The notes beneath the pieces were generated by a model, which was not told where the DNA came from, did no database searches, and saw only the letters and a list, made by a program, of their open reading frames with translations. A stretch of 64,000 bases of DNA from Capra hircus. Taxonomy: Eukaryota; Chordata; Mammalia; Artiodactyla; Bovidae. Below, one piece after another: positions 1-9,100 of the stretch (its first letter is position 1; each line of letters opens with the position of its first letter). Made by a program: the position numbers and the translations under genes. The DNA is taken from assembly GCF_001704415.2 (NCBI RefSeq), contig NC_030812.1, forward strand, positions 55,280,093-55,344,092, written 5' to 3'.

Positions 1-43
1 GAGGGGGAGGGGCGAGGTGGGGGGGGCCGGGCCCTGCACTCAC

Positions 44-260
44 CGCGGCCCATGGTTCGGCCGGCCCCGCCCTGCGCAGTCGCGGCCCAGAGGGTGAGTG
101 GGAGGGAGTGGGAGGAGGGTCGGTGGAGCCCGAGCCTCCGGTACAGCCCCGGCCGGTCCTAGCAGGAAGCGCCTCCGCCGCTGCCGCGGATCACCGAGCG
201 GCCTCCCGCGCATGCGCCATGGGGGCCAGGGGCAGCCCTGGGGATTCCGTTCCCAGAAGG
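44..260 (-). other. MBD6: Probable MBD6 first non-coding exon (5' UTR)
   Basis: On the minus strand a strong splice donor (CCGCG then GTGAGT) follows position 44, at the end of the CpG island. This is what a 5' UTR first exon would look like, and conserved gene order predicts MBD6 here. The transcription start is not visible, so the right boundary is a guess; it may extend past the CGG repeat to about 420. No MBD6 coding sequence is inside the window. The identity rests on synteny, not on sequence recognition. Confidence 0.4.
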
Positions 261-277
261 CACCGCGCAGGCTGCTA

Positions 278-338
278 CCGCCGCCGCCGTCGCTGCCGCC
301 GCCGCCGCCGCCACCGCCGCAGCCGCCGCCGCTGCCCG
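278..338. repeat. Interrupted (CCG)n / (CGG)n trinucleotide repeat
   Basis: Runs of CCG broken by GTC, CAC and CAG units. Read on the minus strand this is a CGG-type repeat, inferred to lie in or next to the MBD6 5' leader. Confidence 0.8.
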
Positions 339-1059
339 GACGGGAGAGGGGCGGGGCCGGGCCCCCGCCCAGCGGACAACGACGAGCCAACAGGAGGGGC
401 CGCAGTGCGCATGCGGGAGCGCGCCTACCCCTCCCCCACAACCCCCCATTAATCCCCAAGAGAACAAACACCCCACGCGGGGGCCACCCCCCGCCCTCCG
501 CGGAAGGATCCGAGCCTCTTCCCAGGCCACTGGTGGCCAATCCCAGCCCTCCCCGGGGAGGGGCCCCTTCCAAAGCCACAATCTGTTCGGGGAGCCAGGA
601 ATGCCAGGTCCGGGAGGAGCCGGCCCCGAAAGATGAAAGTCGCGACTTGCCCTGCCCCGCCCCAAAGGCTTCCCGGGTAGTGTGCTGGGACTTGACCCGC
701 CTCCCCAGGTCAACATGTCAAAACACGACCCCGGCCTGTCAAGTCACATGACCTCTGCCTGTCACTGACAACCTGGTTATGTCTTTGGGCCAGGAGAGAC
801 CATCTGGTCCAAGCCACCCCCACCCCCATTTACAGGAGAAATGGAGCTCCGGAGCAGTGGTGCAGGCCTGACCAAGGACCTGTCACCGGTCACACCACCG
901 CCTATACTTGCCATCCAGCCACAACTAGAGTTTTTTAGGACAAACTCTGGCTGCCCCCATGAGGATATAACAGGATATGTAACAGGCCACCACATGGCCT
1001 CCGTTTTCTACCTAATGGCACTTGAAATATAGTTTGCATTTTCCACCGTGCTTTTCACT

Positions 1060-1240
1060 TTTGTTCAGGCTGCCTCCAAGTTCATAATAATCTCACTTCC
1101 AGCAGGCGATCTTTTATTTACGAACAAGGACAGTGAAGCACGGCGAGATTAGGTAACTGGCCTAGGATCCCTGGGCAAGTGAGGGACCGCTGAGGCTAGA
1201 ATCAGGGTTCCTGACAACCCAGACCCAGGCATTCTTGCGC
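1060..1240 (-). repeat. MIR-like ancient SINE
   Basis: Read in reverse, the segment follows the familiar MIR core order (loss of precision after the CORE, then a counted-out tract like ACTTGCCCAGGG and a TTACCTAATCT-like run). Degraded, so the edges are approximate. The rest of 700-1850 shows nothing recognisable. Confidence 0.45.
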
Positions 1241-1932
1241 TCACGTGCACGCAGGCAACAAGGCTCTACTGTAGCCCAAACACCTAAGGTAGGAGGCCTG
1301 AAGCCCAGCTCCTCACAGCAGGGAGTCACAGGACCTGCAGGTCTGATAACTGAAAAGGGCGGGCCTGGTCTTTGGTGAAGGGCAGCAGAGCACCACTGGG
1401 GGAAGATGATTAGACGAAACAGTGGGATCGGGGCCACCCGGCAAAGAACACGAATTCTGGCATGCCGAGGGCTCATCAGATACTTCACAAAGAAAAAAGT
1501 TTAAGGGTGCTCTTCAGAGAAGAGCTTAAAATGAGTACCAAGGGGCGTCAAGCTCCTTGGCTTCTTTTGAGAGAAAACTCGAGAAGATGCAAACAATCCT
1601 GGTGGATGAATGCAAATTTTCAAAGGTGGGAGGTTTAAAAGACCTGGTGTCCGTTAGCAGGGAGGGGATCAGGGGCAAGGAAAATGGGAGTTTCTTTTGG
1701 TGGAGATAAAACGGAGGGTAATGTCAGATGGGCGGAACAAGAGCTCTAGAGAGAGACAAGCTGCAGTGAGCCTTCACACCGCAGCTTAGGGGCGACCACA
1801 GTTGATAGCCGTTGGGGCCGTTGGGTACCGGGAGCTGGCGCCCCGCCCTCTCTCCTCTCCCCCACCCCCCCTGCACCTCCCACCACCCTTGTAGTCCCCT
1901 GCGCGTGCGCGCGCAGATACCGGTTGCCAAAC

Positions 1933-1941
1933 ATTGCATCA
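1933..1941 (+). promoter_or_regulatory. DDIT3: C/EBP-ATF composite (amino acid response) element of DDIT3
   Basis: The sequence ATTGCATCA is identical to the described CHOP amino-acid response element, which binds ATF4 with a C/EBP partner. It sits about 300 bp before the inferred DDIT3 start, the same spacing as in human. It mediates CHOP induction by amino-acid starvation and by PERK/GCN2-ATF4 signalling. Confidence 0.85.
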
Positions 1942-1996
1942 TCCCCGCCCCCCTTTCCTCCCCTCCCCCTTCAGCTTTCCCCTCCGCGCGCGCGCA

Positions 1997-2003
1997 TGAC
2001 TCA
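1997..2003 (+). promoter_or_regulatory. DDIT3: AP-1 site in the DDIT3 promoter
   Basis: A perfect TGACTCA lies about 60 bp downstream of the C/EBP-ATF element and about 235 bp before the inferred start. This is the relative position of the AP-1 site known in the human CHOP promoter. Confidence 0.7.
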
Positions 2004-2137
2004 CTCACCTCCTCCGCGAAGCCTCGTGACCCAAAGCCACTTCCGGGTCCTACACTAAGTCGACCCCCAAGCGGGAGGGAGCGACGGGGGCGGTGCCGCG
2101 AGGCTCCTGAGTGGCGGACGTAAGGGATGAGGTGGGG

Positions 2138-2156
2138 CCAACGCCGGCGTGCCGCT
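2138..2156 (+). promoter_or_regulatory. DDIT3: Degenerate ER stress response element (ERSE) of DDIT3
   Basis: The arrangement CCAAC, nine bases, CCGCT matches the position and spacer of the human CHOP ERSE (consensus CCAAT-N9-CCACG, which binds NF-Y with ATF6). Both half-sites carry a changed base here. An intact inverted CCAAT box (ATTGG, 2162-2166) follows immediately and could still recruit NF-Y. Confidence 0.6.
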
Positions 2157-2229
2157 TCCTGATTGGTAGGCCTCTGGGCCCGCCCAGAGAGGAGGGCAAG
2201 GCCCTGTTAAAAGATCTCAGCTCCGAGGA

Positions 2230-2331
2230 TCGAGGTCAGAGGCTTGAGTCTAAGGCATAGAGTGTATCATGTTGAAGATGAGCGGGTGGCAGCGACAGAG
2301 CCAAAATCAAAGCCGGAACCTGAGGAGAGAG
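2230..2331 (+). other. DDIT3: DDIT3 exon 1 (5' leader, start of the uORF)
   Basis: The exon starts about 20-25 bp after a weak TATA-like TTAAAAG (2207-2213); the exact start is inferred. It ends after GAG at 2331, because exon 2 begins at 4555 and joining there restores the conserved upstream ORF. The intron begins with GC, not GT (GCGAGT at 2332). The inferred core promoter lies in a second CpG-rich block at 1850-2250. Confidence 0.7.
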
Positions 2332-4596
2332 GCGAGTACTGATTCCCCATCTACCTTTTACCCTCCCATCCTCGCGAACACGAGTTGGCCCCTTAAAGTT
2401 AGGGCATCCGCTCTTATGGGTGTAGCCCCACCCCCTCCGCGAAGAAGAGAAGTGACTGTCCCGGGGGAGGGATGAGGCGAATCCTTTATTAGAAAGTAGT
2501 GCTTACGAGAAAGACACCCCATCCTTCACACGAGCACAGCATCCTGCCCCTGCCCGGAGCACAGTCCCTAATCTGTGCTGTTAGGCGACCGGGCCCCAGC
2601 TAGGAAGATTTATTCTCTCGTTGCTGACCCTAGGCCTCTTTGTTAGGCCTGTCCGGTGGGAGGCGGGGCAACAGGACACACCCCCGAAAAGCCTGGTGAC
2701 CCAGTGGTTCGGGCCGTTGCCGCCGCTTTGCCACCGGCGGCCCTCCCCCTACCCTACCCCCAATCCTGTCTCGGCCTTAGCGTCTCGGGGCCAGCATAGC
2801 CACGTCAGTAGCTGGGGCTTCTGGACCTCCGCAGGACATTCTTCCCGCACGCTTGCAGAGAACAGAAAATCTTAGGCCGGCACAAGTCTTTGGGAAAAGG
2901 GATGTCGATGGACAGGGAACGGAGATGAGTTTTCCTTTCCCCAAAGCCTCTAGCCTCCTGCTCCGGAGAGCACCTTGGATCTTTTAAGTGTGGGAAGCCA
3001 CTTGGGGTCTCGCAAGTGGGTTGCCCTTCCCCTGGGATTGGTGCGTGCCTTTTTTCCCTTGTCCTGTCTCCCAACTAATCTCTGTGTAACCATTGCATCA
3101 GGCTAGCCCCCTGTTTGGCTCTGCAGCCCTCTGGCCTGGGGCTCCACTGCTGATGAAAGCCTTGTCCCACACATGGGAAGGCGAGAAGGGTTCCCCAGGG
3201 AGGACAGCCCTGCAGAGAAAGACTCAGGACGATATTGCATCTGCAGTCCCTAGGGGCAGGCAGCTGCCGCTTTGCCTTTGAGCTTCATCCTCCTACCCCT
3301 ATGAGAGATTGGGGAGAATCCATGCATTCATTCCTAATACTTAACCAGACCTACTATGTGCAATGCAGCTTGGGACCGAGCATTTATCCACAAACAAGAG
3401 AGAAAAATGTCTGCTCTCTCAGAGCTTACATTTCAGTGGGAAGAGGCATACAGTAAGCAAATATGTAAAGTGCCGTAGAAAACATTAAAGCATGGAAGGG
3501 TAGAGAATGCTGAGTGGAGGTTACAGTTTACACTGGGTGGTCCGGAATTCCTTCACTGAGGTGATATTTAAATGAAAGACTTATGTGGGAAGAGAGCGCT
3601 TTCCAGAAGGAATAGCAAGAGCAGAAGTCCTAAGGTGGGAGCATGTATGGTATCTTTAGGGGCCAGTTGGCTGGACTAAAGTGAGCAAGAGCTGGGGAGG
3701 TCAATGAGAAAAGGCAAGGAAGGAGCAGACTGTGGAGGCCTTTTAATCCATTTAAAGGACTTCAGCCTTTAATATGTGTGAGATAAAGTTTTAAGCAGGG
3801 GAGTGACACACCCTGACTTAAGTTTTAAAAGGTTCACTTTGGCTGCTGTTGTAAATAGACTCCAGGAGGGATTGGGTGCAGGAGCAGAAACTGAGAGACC
3901 TTCTGCAATCACCTAGGAGAGATGAGAGTAACTTAATCTAGATTAGAAAAAATGGAATTGGCGAGACATGTTTAGATTCTGGGGTTTTGAAGAATGAGTT
4001 TAAGTTTTGCTGTTGGTTTGGACTGAATTGTGGGATGTGAGAGGAGAGGAATCAAGGATGATACTAAAGTTTTTGGCTCAAGCAACTAGAGTTGCTTTAT
4101 ACTGAGATGGGAAAGACCTTGGTAGGGGAAGATTAGCCAAAGTTTGTCTTGGGACATATTAAGTCTGAGATGCATATTAGATATCCAGAAGGAGGTCCCA
4201 GGAGAGGTCTAGACTGAAAAAACACATTTGAAGGTGGTCAGCGTGGGAATAGAATTAGGAAAAGGCCACTTGATTTGTTCCCATCTCTGTAGTCCTTACC
4301 CTGGCACATTTGAAGACTGCCTTGAATTTAGAAAAAGCTGAGTTGGCCAGGATTTTGCTATTATGTAATCAGAAGACTACAAATGTCAGCAACTAAAAAT
4401 AAAGGAAGTCAGGCTCTTCTCTGTCCTTGGAAATGGCTACAGAGACTGATAACTATCAATAGGAAGTAAGGAAGGACCAGTAGGAAGCTGGAGGTAAAAA
4501 GAACCTTTCTCCACCCTTCCAAAAATGTCTAATATTTATCTTTGATCCCCACAGTGTTCCAGAAGGAAGTGTATCTTCATACATCACCACACCTGA
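2269..4596 (+). CDS. DDIT3 upstream ORF, 34-aa regulatory peptide (spliced)
   Basis: Exon parts 2269-2331 and 4555-4596 join in frame to encode 34 residues starting MLKMSGWQRQ and ending in IFIHHHT. This is nearly identical to the inhibitory uORF of human CHOP. It contains two in-frame AUGs (codons 1 and 4), as in human. Known biology: the peptide, especially its Ile-Phe-Ile near the C terminus, stalls ribosomes and represses CHOP translation; eIF2-alpha phosphorylation allows bypass. The peptide is recognised confidently. The only unusual point is the GC splice donor that splits the last exon-1 codon from exon 2. Confidence 0.9.
3092..3100 (+). promoter_or_regulatory. Second ATTGCATCA motif, DDIT3 intron 1
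   Basis: An exact second copy of the C/EBP-ATF element lies about 860 bp inside intron 1. Only sequence identity supports it. Confidence 0.35.
3330..4260 (-). repeat. LINE-2-like ancient repeat, DDIT3 intron 1
   Basis: Characteristic L2-derived phrases in reverse orientation: TCAGAGCTTACATTTCAGTG near 3420, a TTTTAAGCAGGGGAGTGAC run near 3790, and an AAGTCTGAGATGCATATTAG run near 4160. Old and diverged. In human, miR-616 arises from an L2 pair in this intron. Confidence 0.55.
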
Positions 4597-5056
4597 AAGC
4601 AGGTAAGTTTAACTGACCGTTTCCCCGAATCAGCTCCTAAGAGTTGTTGCTTATGAAATTATGAAAACACCTAGAGAAGACAGGAGAGGAGGGTTTGAAT
4701 CTGAGCAGGTTTTTGCTGTTAGGCCACATCCATCCTCCTGGCCTGCCCTTAAAGAGGTGACCAAATCCCTATTCTTAGAACATGTCCTAATTGAAAGCTG
4801 GCTCTTGAGTGCACAGTCAGGTGAGGTCTCACCACACCTCATTCCCCACCCAAGGTTAGATGGACCCAAGGACTGTTTGCCCAGGCTCCCCCCACAGGAG
4901 GAGAAAGGAGTACAGGTGTCTAGTAACCGCCCCTGGAAACAACCAGTGGAGTTCCCCAAGGGAAGCTGAAGACTTACTAGGAACCCATAAGAATACATGT
5001 CCAGGTACTTGGTTCTTCAAGTGCTGGGCAAAAGCAAAAAGGGACTCTCATTCTAG

Positions 5057-5260
5057 GTCAGGGGTTGAGACATTTTAAAGGGCCAGACAGTAAATGTTTA
5101 AGATGTCGAGGGCCTCACAGAACAGTCTCTCTCACAGCTGTTCATCTCTGCTATTGTAGTATGGAAGCAGCTGTAAAACAACATGTGAATAAACAGCTGT
5201 GGCTGCTCCCCAATAGATTTTTATCTACCAAGACAGGCAGCAGGCCAGTGTATTAACCTG
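5057..5260 (+). repeat. Fossil DNA transposon (hAT/Charlie-like), DDIT3 intron 2
   Basis: The segment contains the run TAAAGGGCCAGACAGTAAAT and CAATAGATTTTTATCTACCA, phrases familiar from a common mammalian non-autonomous DNA element. The family assignment is from memory and tentative. Confidence 0.45.
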
Positions 5261-5339
5261 TAGACTGACTGGTGGAGCTTCTTTTCCTTACCCCCACTAT
5301 CATGAGTATGTCCTTTTCCAGATCCTGATCCAGCCAGAG

Positions 5340-5938
5340 ATGGCAGCTGAGTCATTGCCTTTCTCCTTTGGGGCACTGTCCAGCTGGGAGCTGGAAGCCT
5401 GGTATGAGGACCTGCAGGAGGTGCTGTCCTCAGATGAAAATCGGGGCACCTGTGTTTCACCCCCTGGAAACAAGGAGGTAAGAATGCTAGGCCTGATGCC
5501 AGGGGAAGAGGAGGTGCTGCCCTTCCCTTTTCGACTAATTCATACCTACTCTGCCTTATCTCCTTGAAGGAAGAATCAAAAACCTTCACCACTCTTGACC
5601 CCGCCTCTCTGGCTTGGCTTACTGAGGAGCCAGGACCACCAGAGGTCACACGCACCTCCCAGAGCCCCTGCTCTCCAGAGTCCAGTCAGAGCTCCCTGGC
5701 TCAGGAGGAAGAAGAGGAAGACCAAGGAAGACCCAGAAAACGGAAACAGAGTGGCCAGTCCCCGGCCCGGGCTGGCAAGCAACGCATGAAGGAGAAAGAA
5801 CAAGAAAATGAAAGGAAAGTGGCACAGCTAGCTGAAGAGAATGACCGGCTCAAACAGGAAATCGAGCGCCTGACCAGGGAAGTGGAGGCAACTCGCCGAG
5901 CTCTAATTGACCGGATGGTTAATCTGCACCAAGCGTGA
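5340..5938 (+). CDS. DDIT3: CHOP/GADD153, stress-induced bZIP transcription factor
   Basis: Coding exons 5340-5477 and 5570-5938 encode 168 residues (169 in human). The protein begins MAAESLPFSFG and ends IDRMVNLHQA, closely matching human CHOP. Residues 1 to about 30 form the N-terminal regulatory and activation region, followed by an SP-rich stretch with two Ser-Pro sites where p38 phosphorylates CHOP, then an acidic run. The basic region starts near residue 102 (RKRK) and contains Gly and Pro in place of conserved basic residues, which is the known reason CHOP is an atypical C/EBP partner. The leucine zipper runs from about residue 130 to 165. The ATG at 5340 is chosen by homology; it lies 18 nt into exon 3 (acceptor before 5322). 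Translation is gated by the upstream ORF. CHOP acts in the nucleus, driving apoptosis and ER-stress programmes downstream of ATF4. Confidence 0.97.
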
Positions 5939-6110
5939 ACAGTTGGGACCAGCACTTCCATTTCAGGCCACTTCTGACCCTTCGTGGAAGTATCTACTGA
6001 CCACGTCACCAGTGCCAACGACATACCCCACCACCATCACCATCGATTCAATAGGGTAGCTTAGGATAGACGATAGAAAAGGGTCTCAGCATGTATATAG
6101 AGATTGTACA

Positions 6111-6124
6111 TTTATTTATTTATT
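6111..6124. promoter_or_regulatory. Shared AU-rich element (DDIT3) / poly(A) signals (MARS1)
   Basis: On the plus strand this is overlapping TTTATT units preceded by A, giving ATTTA pentamers inside the DDIT3 3' UTR. On the minus strand the same bases give three overlapping AATAAA signals at the correct distance after the MARS1 stop (6171). MARS1 cleavage is expected near 6090-6100. Confidence 0.75.
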
Positions 6125-6137
6125 ATTGTCCATATCC

Positions 6138-6143
6138 ATTAAA
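6138..6143 (+). terminator. DDIT3: DDIT3 poly(A) signal ATTAAA
   Basis: ATTAAA lies 200 bp after the DDIT3 stop. Expected cleavage near 6155-6165 is just short of the MARS1 stop codon on the opposite strand. Confidence 0.75.
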
Positions 6144-6170
6144 GTGACTTTCTATGATAAGTTCTCACTT

Positions 6171-9100
6171 TTACTTTTTCTTCTTGCCTTTAGGGGTTTC
6201 CAGGGGTTTCCCCTCAGCTTGAGCCAATTGTTTCTTCAGATCCAAGAGTTTAGCCACCTCTGCAGCAATCTGGTTCTTGTCTGCCTTCTGTGCCTTCAAT
6301 TCTCGGACAATGTTGCCCTGAGAGGAGAGGGGGCGGGGGAATAACGGTAAGACCAGAAAGGACCTATTTAGGATTCAGCTTTTCCAGCTTCCCATAGGGC
6401 TTCAGCCCCACACCTGCTTGGTCACTTCCTCTGTCAGTGCTTGGATCTGCTGCGGTCCAGCTGCTGTCTTGGGGGATGCTTTTGCCTTGAGAACGACGAC
6501 AGGACAGAGTTAGCACCTGCTACCATAAACATGCCCTGACTTCAGGTCTGATGTAAGATTGCAGGGGCAAGTGATTACCTTTAAAGCCAAGGACTCTTCT
6601 AGCTAAGACAGGAAAGAAAAACTAAGTGAGGAAGCAGGAGGGCCAAAAGAGGGATGCGTGGGGGCTACTGAGGGACATGGAGGACTATTGGTGGCTGAGG
6701 CAGTCTTTAGCTTTCTTACCTGGCCCCCACTGAAGCGCTGCTTCAGACTTTCAATCTGGTCATTTTCCAATTTTTGGAACAAGGGACTGACCTGTGAAAA
6801 AAATTCCAGAATCATCCACTGATGGGGTATAAATTCTTATTTGACTATAAAGAGGGCCTCTCCACCCCAGCTTCTGACATTTAGGAACTCAAGTTTCCAA
6901 AAGAAAGGTGGAGTGTACCGCTGAGAAAATACATGCTGATTTCACTAAAGAATCCAGAAAAAGCACTGGCATTCATTAGGATCAAAGGTTACTTAGGTTA
7001 TTTAATGATGCTAGGTTGATGCAAAAGCTTAGGGGAGTACGTACGTATTTTTATCACCTTGTCTTGAGAAAGCAGCTACCCTTTATTTTCCCTGCCCCCT
7101 AGGTTCTGGCACGAAGGACAGTGAGGATATATGGGCTAAAGAAAAGATTGGGCTTGTAAACCAATTCCAAGGGCTTTATATCAGAAACAAGCCTAAAGTG
7201 CAGAGTGGAGGTGAGGGTGGAATGGGTTGTGAGAACAGCTATGAGAGTGTCACACCCAGTAAGTTCTTCCCTGAGCCCTCCTCCAAAGGCTGCATGGCAA
7301 GGTAGAAATTTTGAGGGACTTCCCTAGTGGTCTAGGGGTTATGACTCCATGCTTCCAACACAGGGCATGCAGGTTCAATCCCTGGTCTGTGAAGATCCCA
7401 CATGCCCTGGGACAAGAAGCCCATACATAACTACTGAGCCCATGTGCCTAGAGCCAATAAGAGAAACCACAACGAGAAGCCTGCGTGCAACTGGAGAGGA
7501 GCTCTGCTTGCCTCAACTGGAGAAAGCCCATGTGTGGCAACAAAGACTCAATGTAGCCAATAAATGAATAACTTTTTAAAAAGAGATTTTGAGAGAGGCT
7601 GGCTCTTCCAACTCTCAGACCTACCATGCCAATCTGGTGTCCTGCTGGTAAGGTGCATAGAAAGTTCGTGGGCAGGATACTGCAGGCTGGAGGTGGGAGC
7701 TGCAGCTGGGCTTGGATGGTGGCACTAACTGTAGGCATGTAAGGCTGGAGCATGACGGAGAGCAAGGCAGCTATATTCACAGCCAAGCCTGTCACTGTCC
7801 CTGCCCGCTGCCTGGAGAAGAAAAAATACTAGTCTGGACCTCCAAGAGGACACATCCAACCAGTCACTATTTCTGTAGCCAACCCTACCTTCTCACCCAC
7901 CTGTCAGCTTCGCCGCCTTTAATCCGCTTCCAGGGCTCATTCACCTGAATGTACTGGTTGCCATGGCGAGAGATGGTGAGGATGCTACGTAAGGCATCCC
8001 GGATCCTGAGAAGGAAGGATGCAGGCCATGGGGTAAGGTCCTAGGGGTACCAGTATGGGGTTGTCAACATGCCAGCAGATCACGGAGTTGAGACAGGTGT
8101 AGATACTTACCGAACCTTCTCTAGCAGCTGGTGGTAGTGCTGGAGCTCCAGGGTGACATGGGTCAGCAGGCGCTGATCATCAGAGGTGAGCACCATCTCA
8201 GGCACAAAACCCCCAAAAAACTTGGACACAAACATCCCAGCTCTGGATGGGAGAAGGGGGGCAGGGAGAAAAGAAGAGTTACTTCCCAGTTTCCTTACAG
8301 AAAATTGGACATGGTTTTCATAACTTTACATTTTCTCAGAACTGAAACCACCTGGCTCCCTCAAGCTAGAAAGCAAAACTTAATTCCTTATTTTTTCTCT
8401 CCCCTAAGAAAATGTCTGCACATGACAGACATACTTTACATACAGATATCCCTCATACAAGGTTTTCAGTAACCATTTGTTTTTCAGAAGTCAGTAACTT
8501 GAAATGATCAAGCTGAAATATATACATTAACTGATATCAAACAAATATATCCTCTAGCAGAGACTACCTACCTGATCATTGTGGTTTAATAACCAAATCT
8601 GAAAGTATGGGTAGCCACAGAGATTATTTCTTTAGATTGCAAATAGCTGAGATAGGAACCAATAATGGAAAGTGAGACTGAAGTGATAAAACTTTTCAGT
8701 CAAACTTTTCAGTGGCCTGCGAGTGAACTTGCACTAGGAAAGGACACACTTCCATTAACATTAGTAAAATAATTAGCAAAAATTCACTTTGTGATGAACT
8801 CTGCTAAATCACATCTCTACAACTAACTTCCCCTCTTACAAGCCTCCCCCCGCCCCCACCCCCAGCTATCTGCTGCCTCTCACCCCTCACCAGATCCCAC
8901 CTGTTGATGAAGTTGCCCAGGTTGTTAAGCAGCTCGGAATTATTCTTGAACAACATGTCTGTCCAGGAGAAGGCACTGTCCTGCCCCTCAGGCCGAATGT
9001 ACAGCAGATAGAAGCGCCAGATGTCAGCAGGGATCCCTGTGTCCTGGGCCATGTCCCCAAACACTCCCACACCCCGGCTCTTAGAGAATTTCCCATCCTC

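Larger units (their letters stand above)
1..700. promoter_or_regulatory. CpG island, probable MBD6 promoter
   Basis: The stretch is very GC-rich with many CpGs. It holds two NRF-1-like palindromic motifs, GCGCATGCGC at 208-217 and TGCGCATGCG at 406-415, typical of housekeeping promoters. In human 12q13.3 the gene beyond DDIT3, transcribed away from it, is MBD6, so this island is inferred to be the MBD6 promoter firing leftward on the minus strand. The long ORFs inside it are low-complexity Pro/Arg/Gly readings of GC-rich DNA and are not taken as genes. Confidence 0.6.

Noticed and set aside
40..751. Long ORFs on both strands in the first 750 bp (up to 217 codons)
   Set aside because: They are Pro/Arg/Gly-rich frames in CpG-island DNA with a trinucleotide repeat; no conserved protein features.
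3760..3830. Possible miR-616 hairpin in DDIT3 intron 1
   Set aside because: Human miR-616 lies in this intron and its 3p arm resembles the TTTTAAGCAGGGGAGTGAC run here, but I could not find the complementary arm just upstream, so no hairpin is supported. This is probably only the shared LINE-2 sequence.
7017..7024. TGATGCAA in MARS1 intron 18
   Set aside because: It matches the C/EBP-ATF core but is deep in an intron near the gene's 3' end with no other promoter feature; most likely chance.
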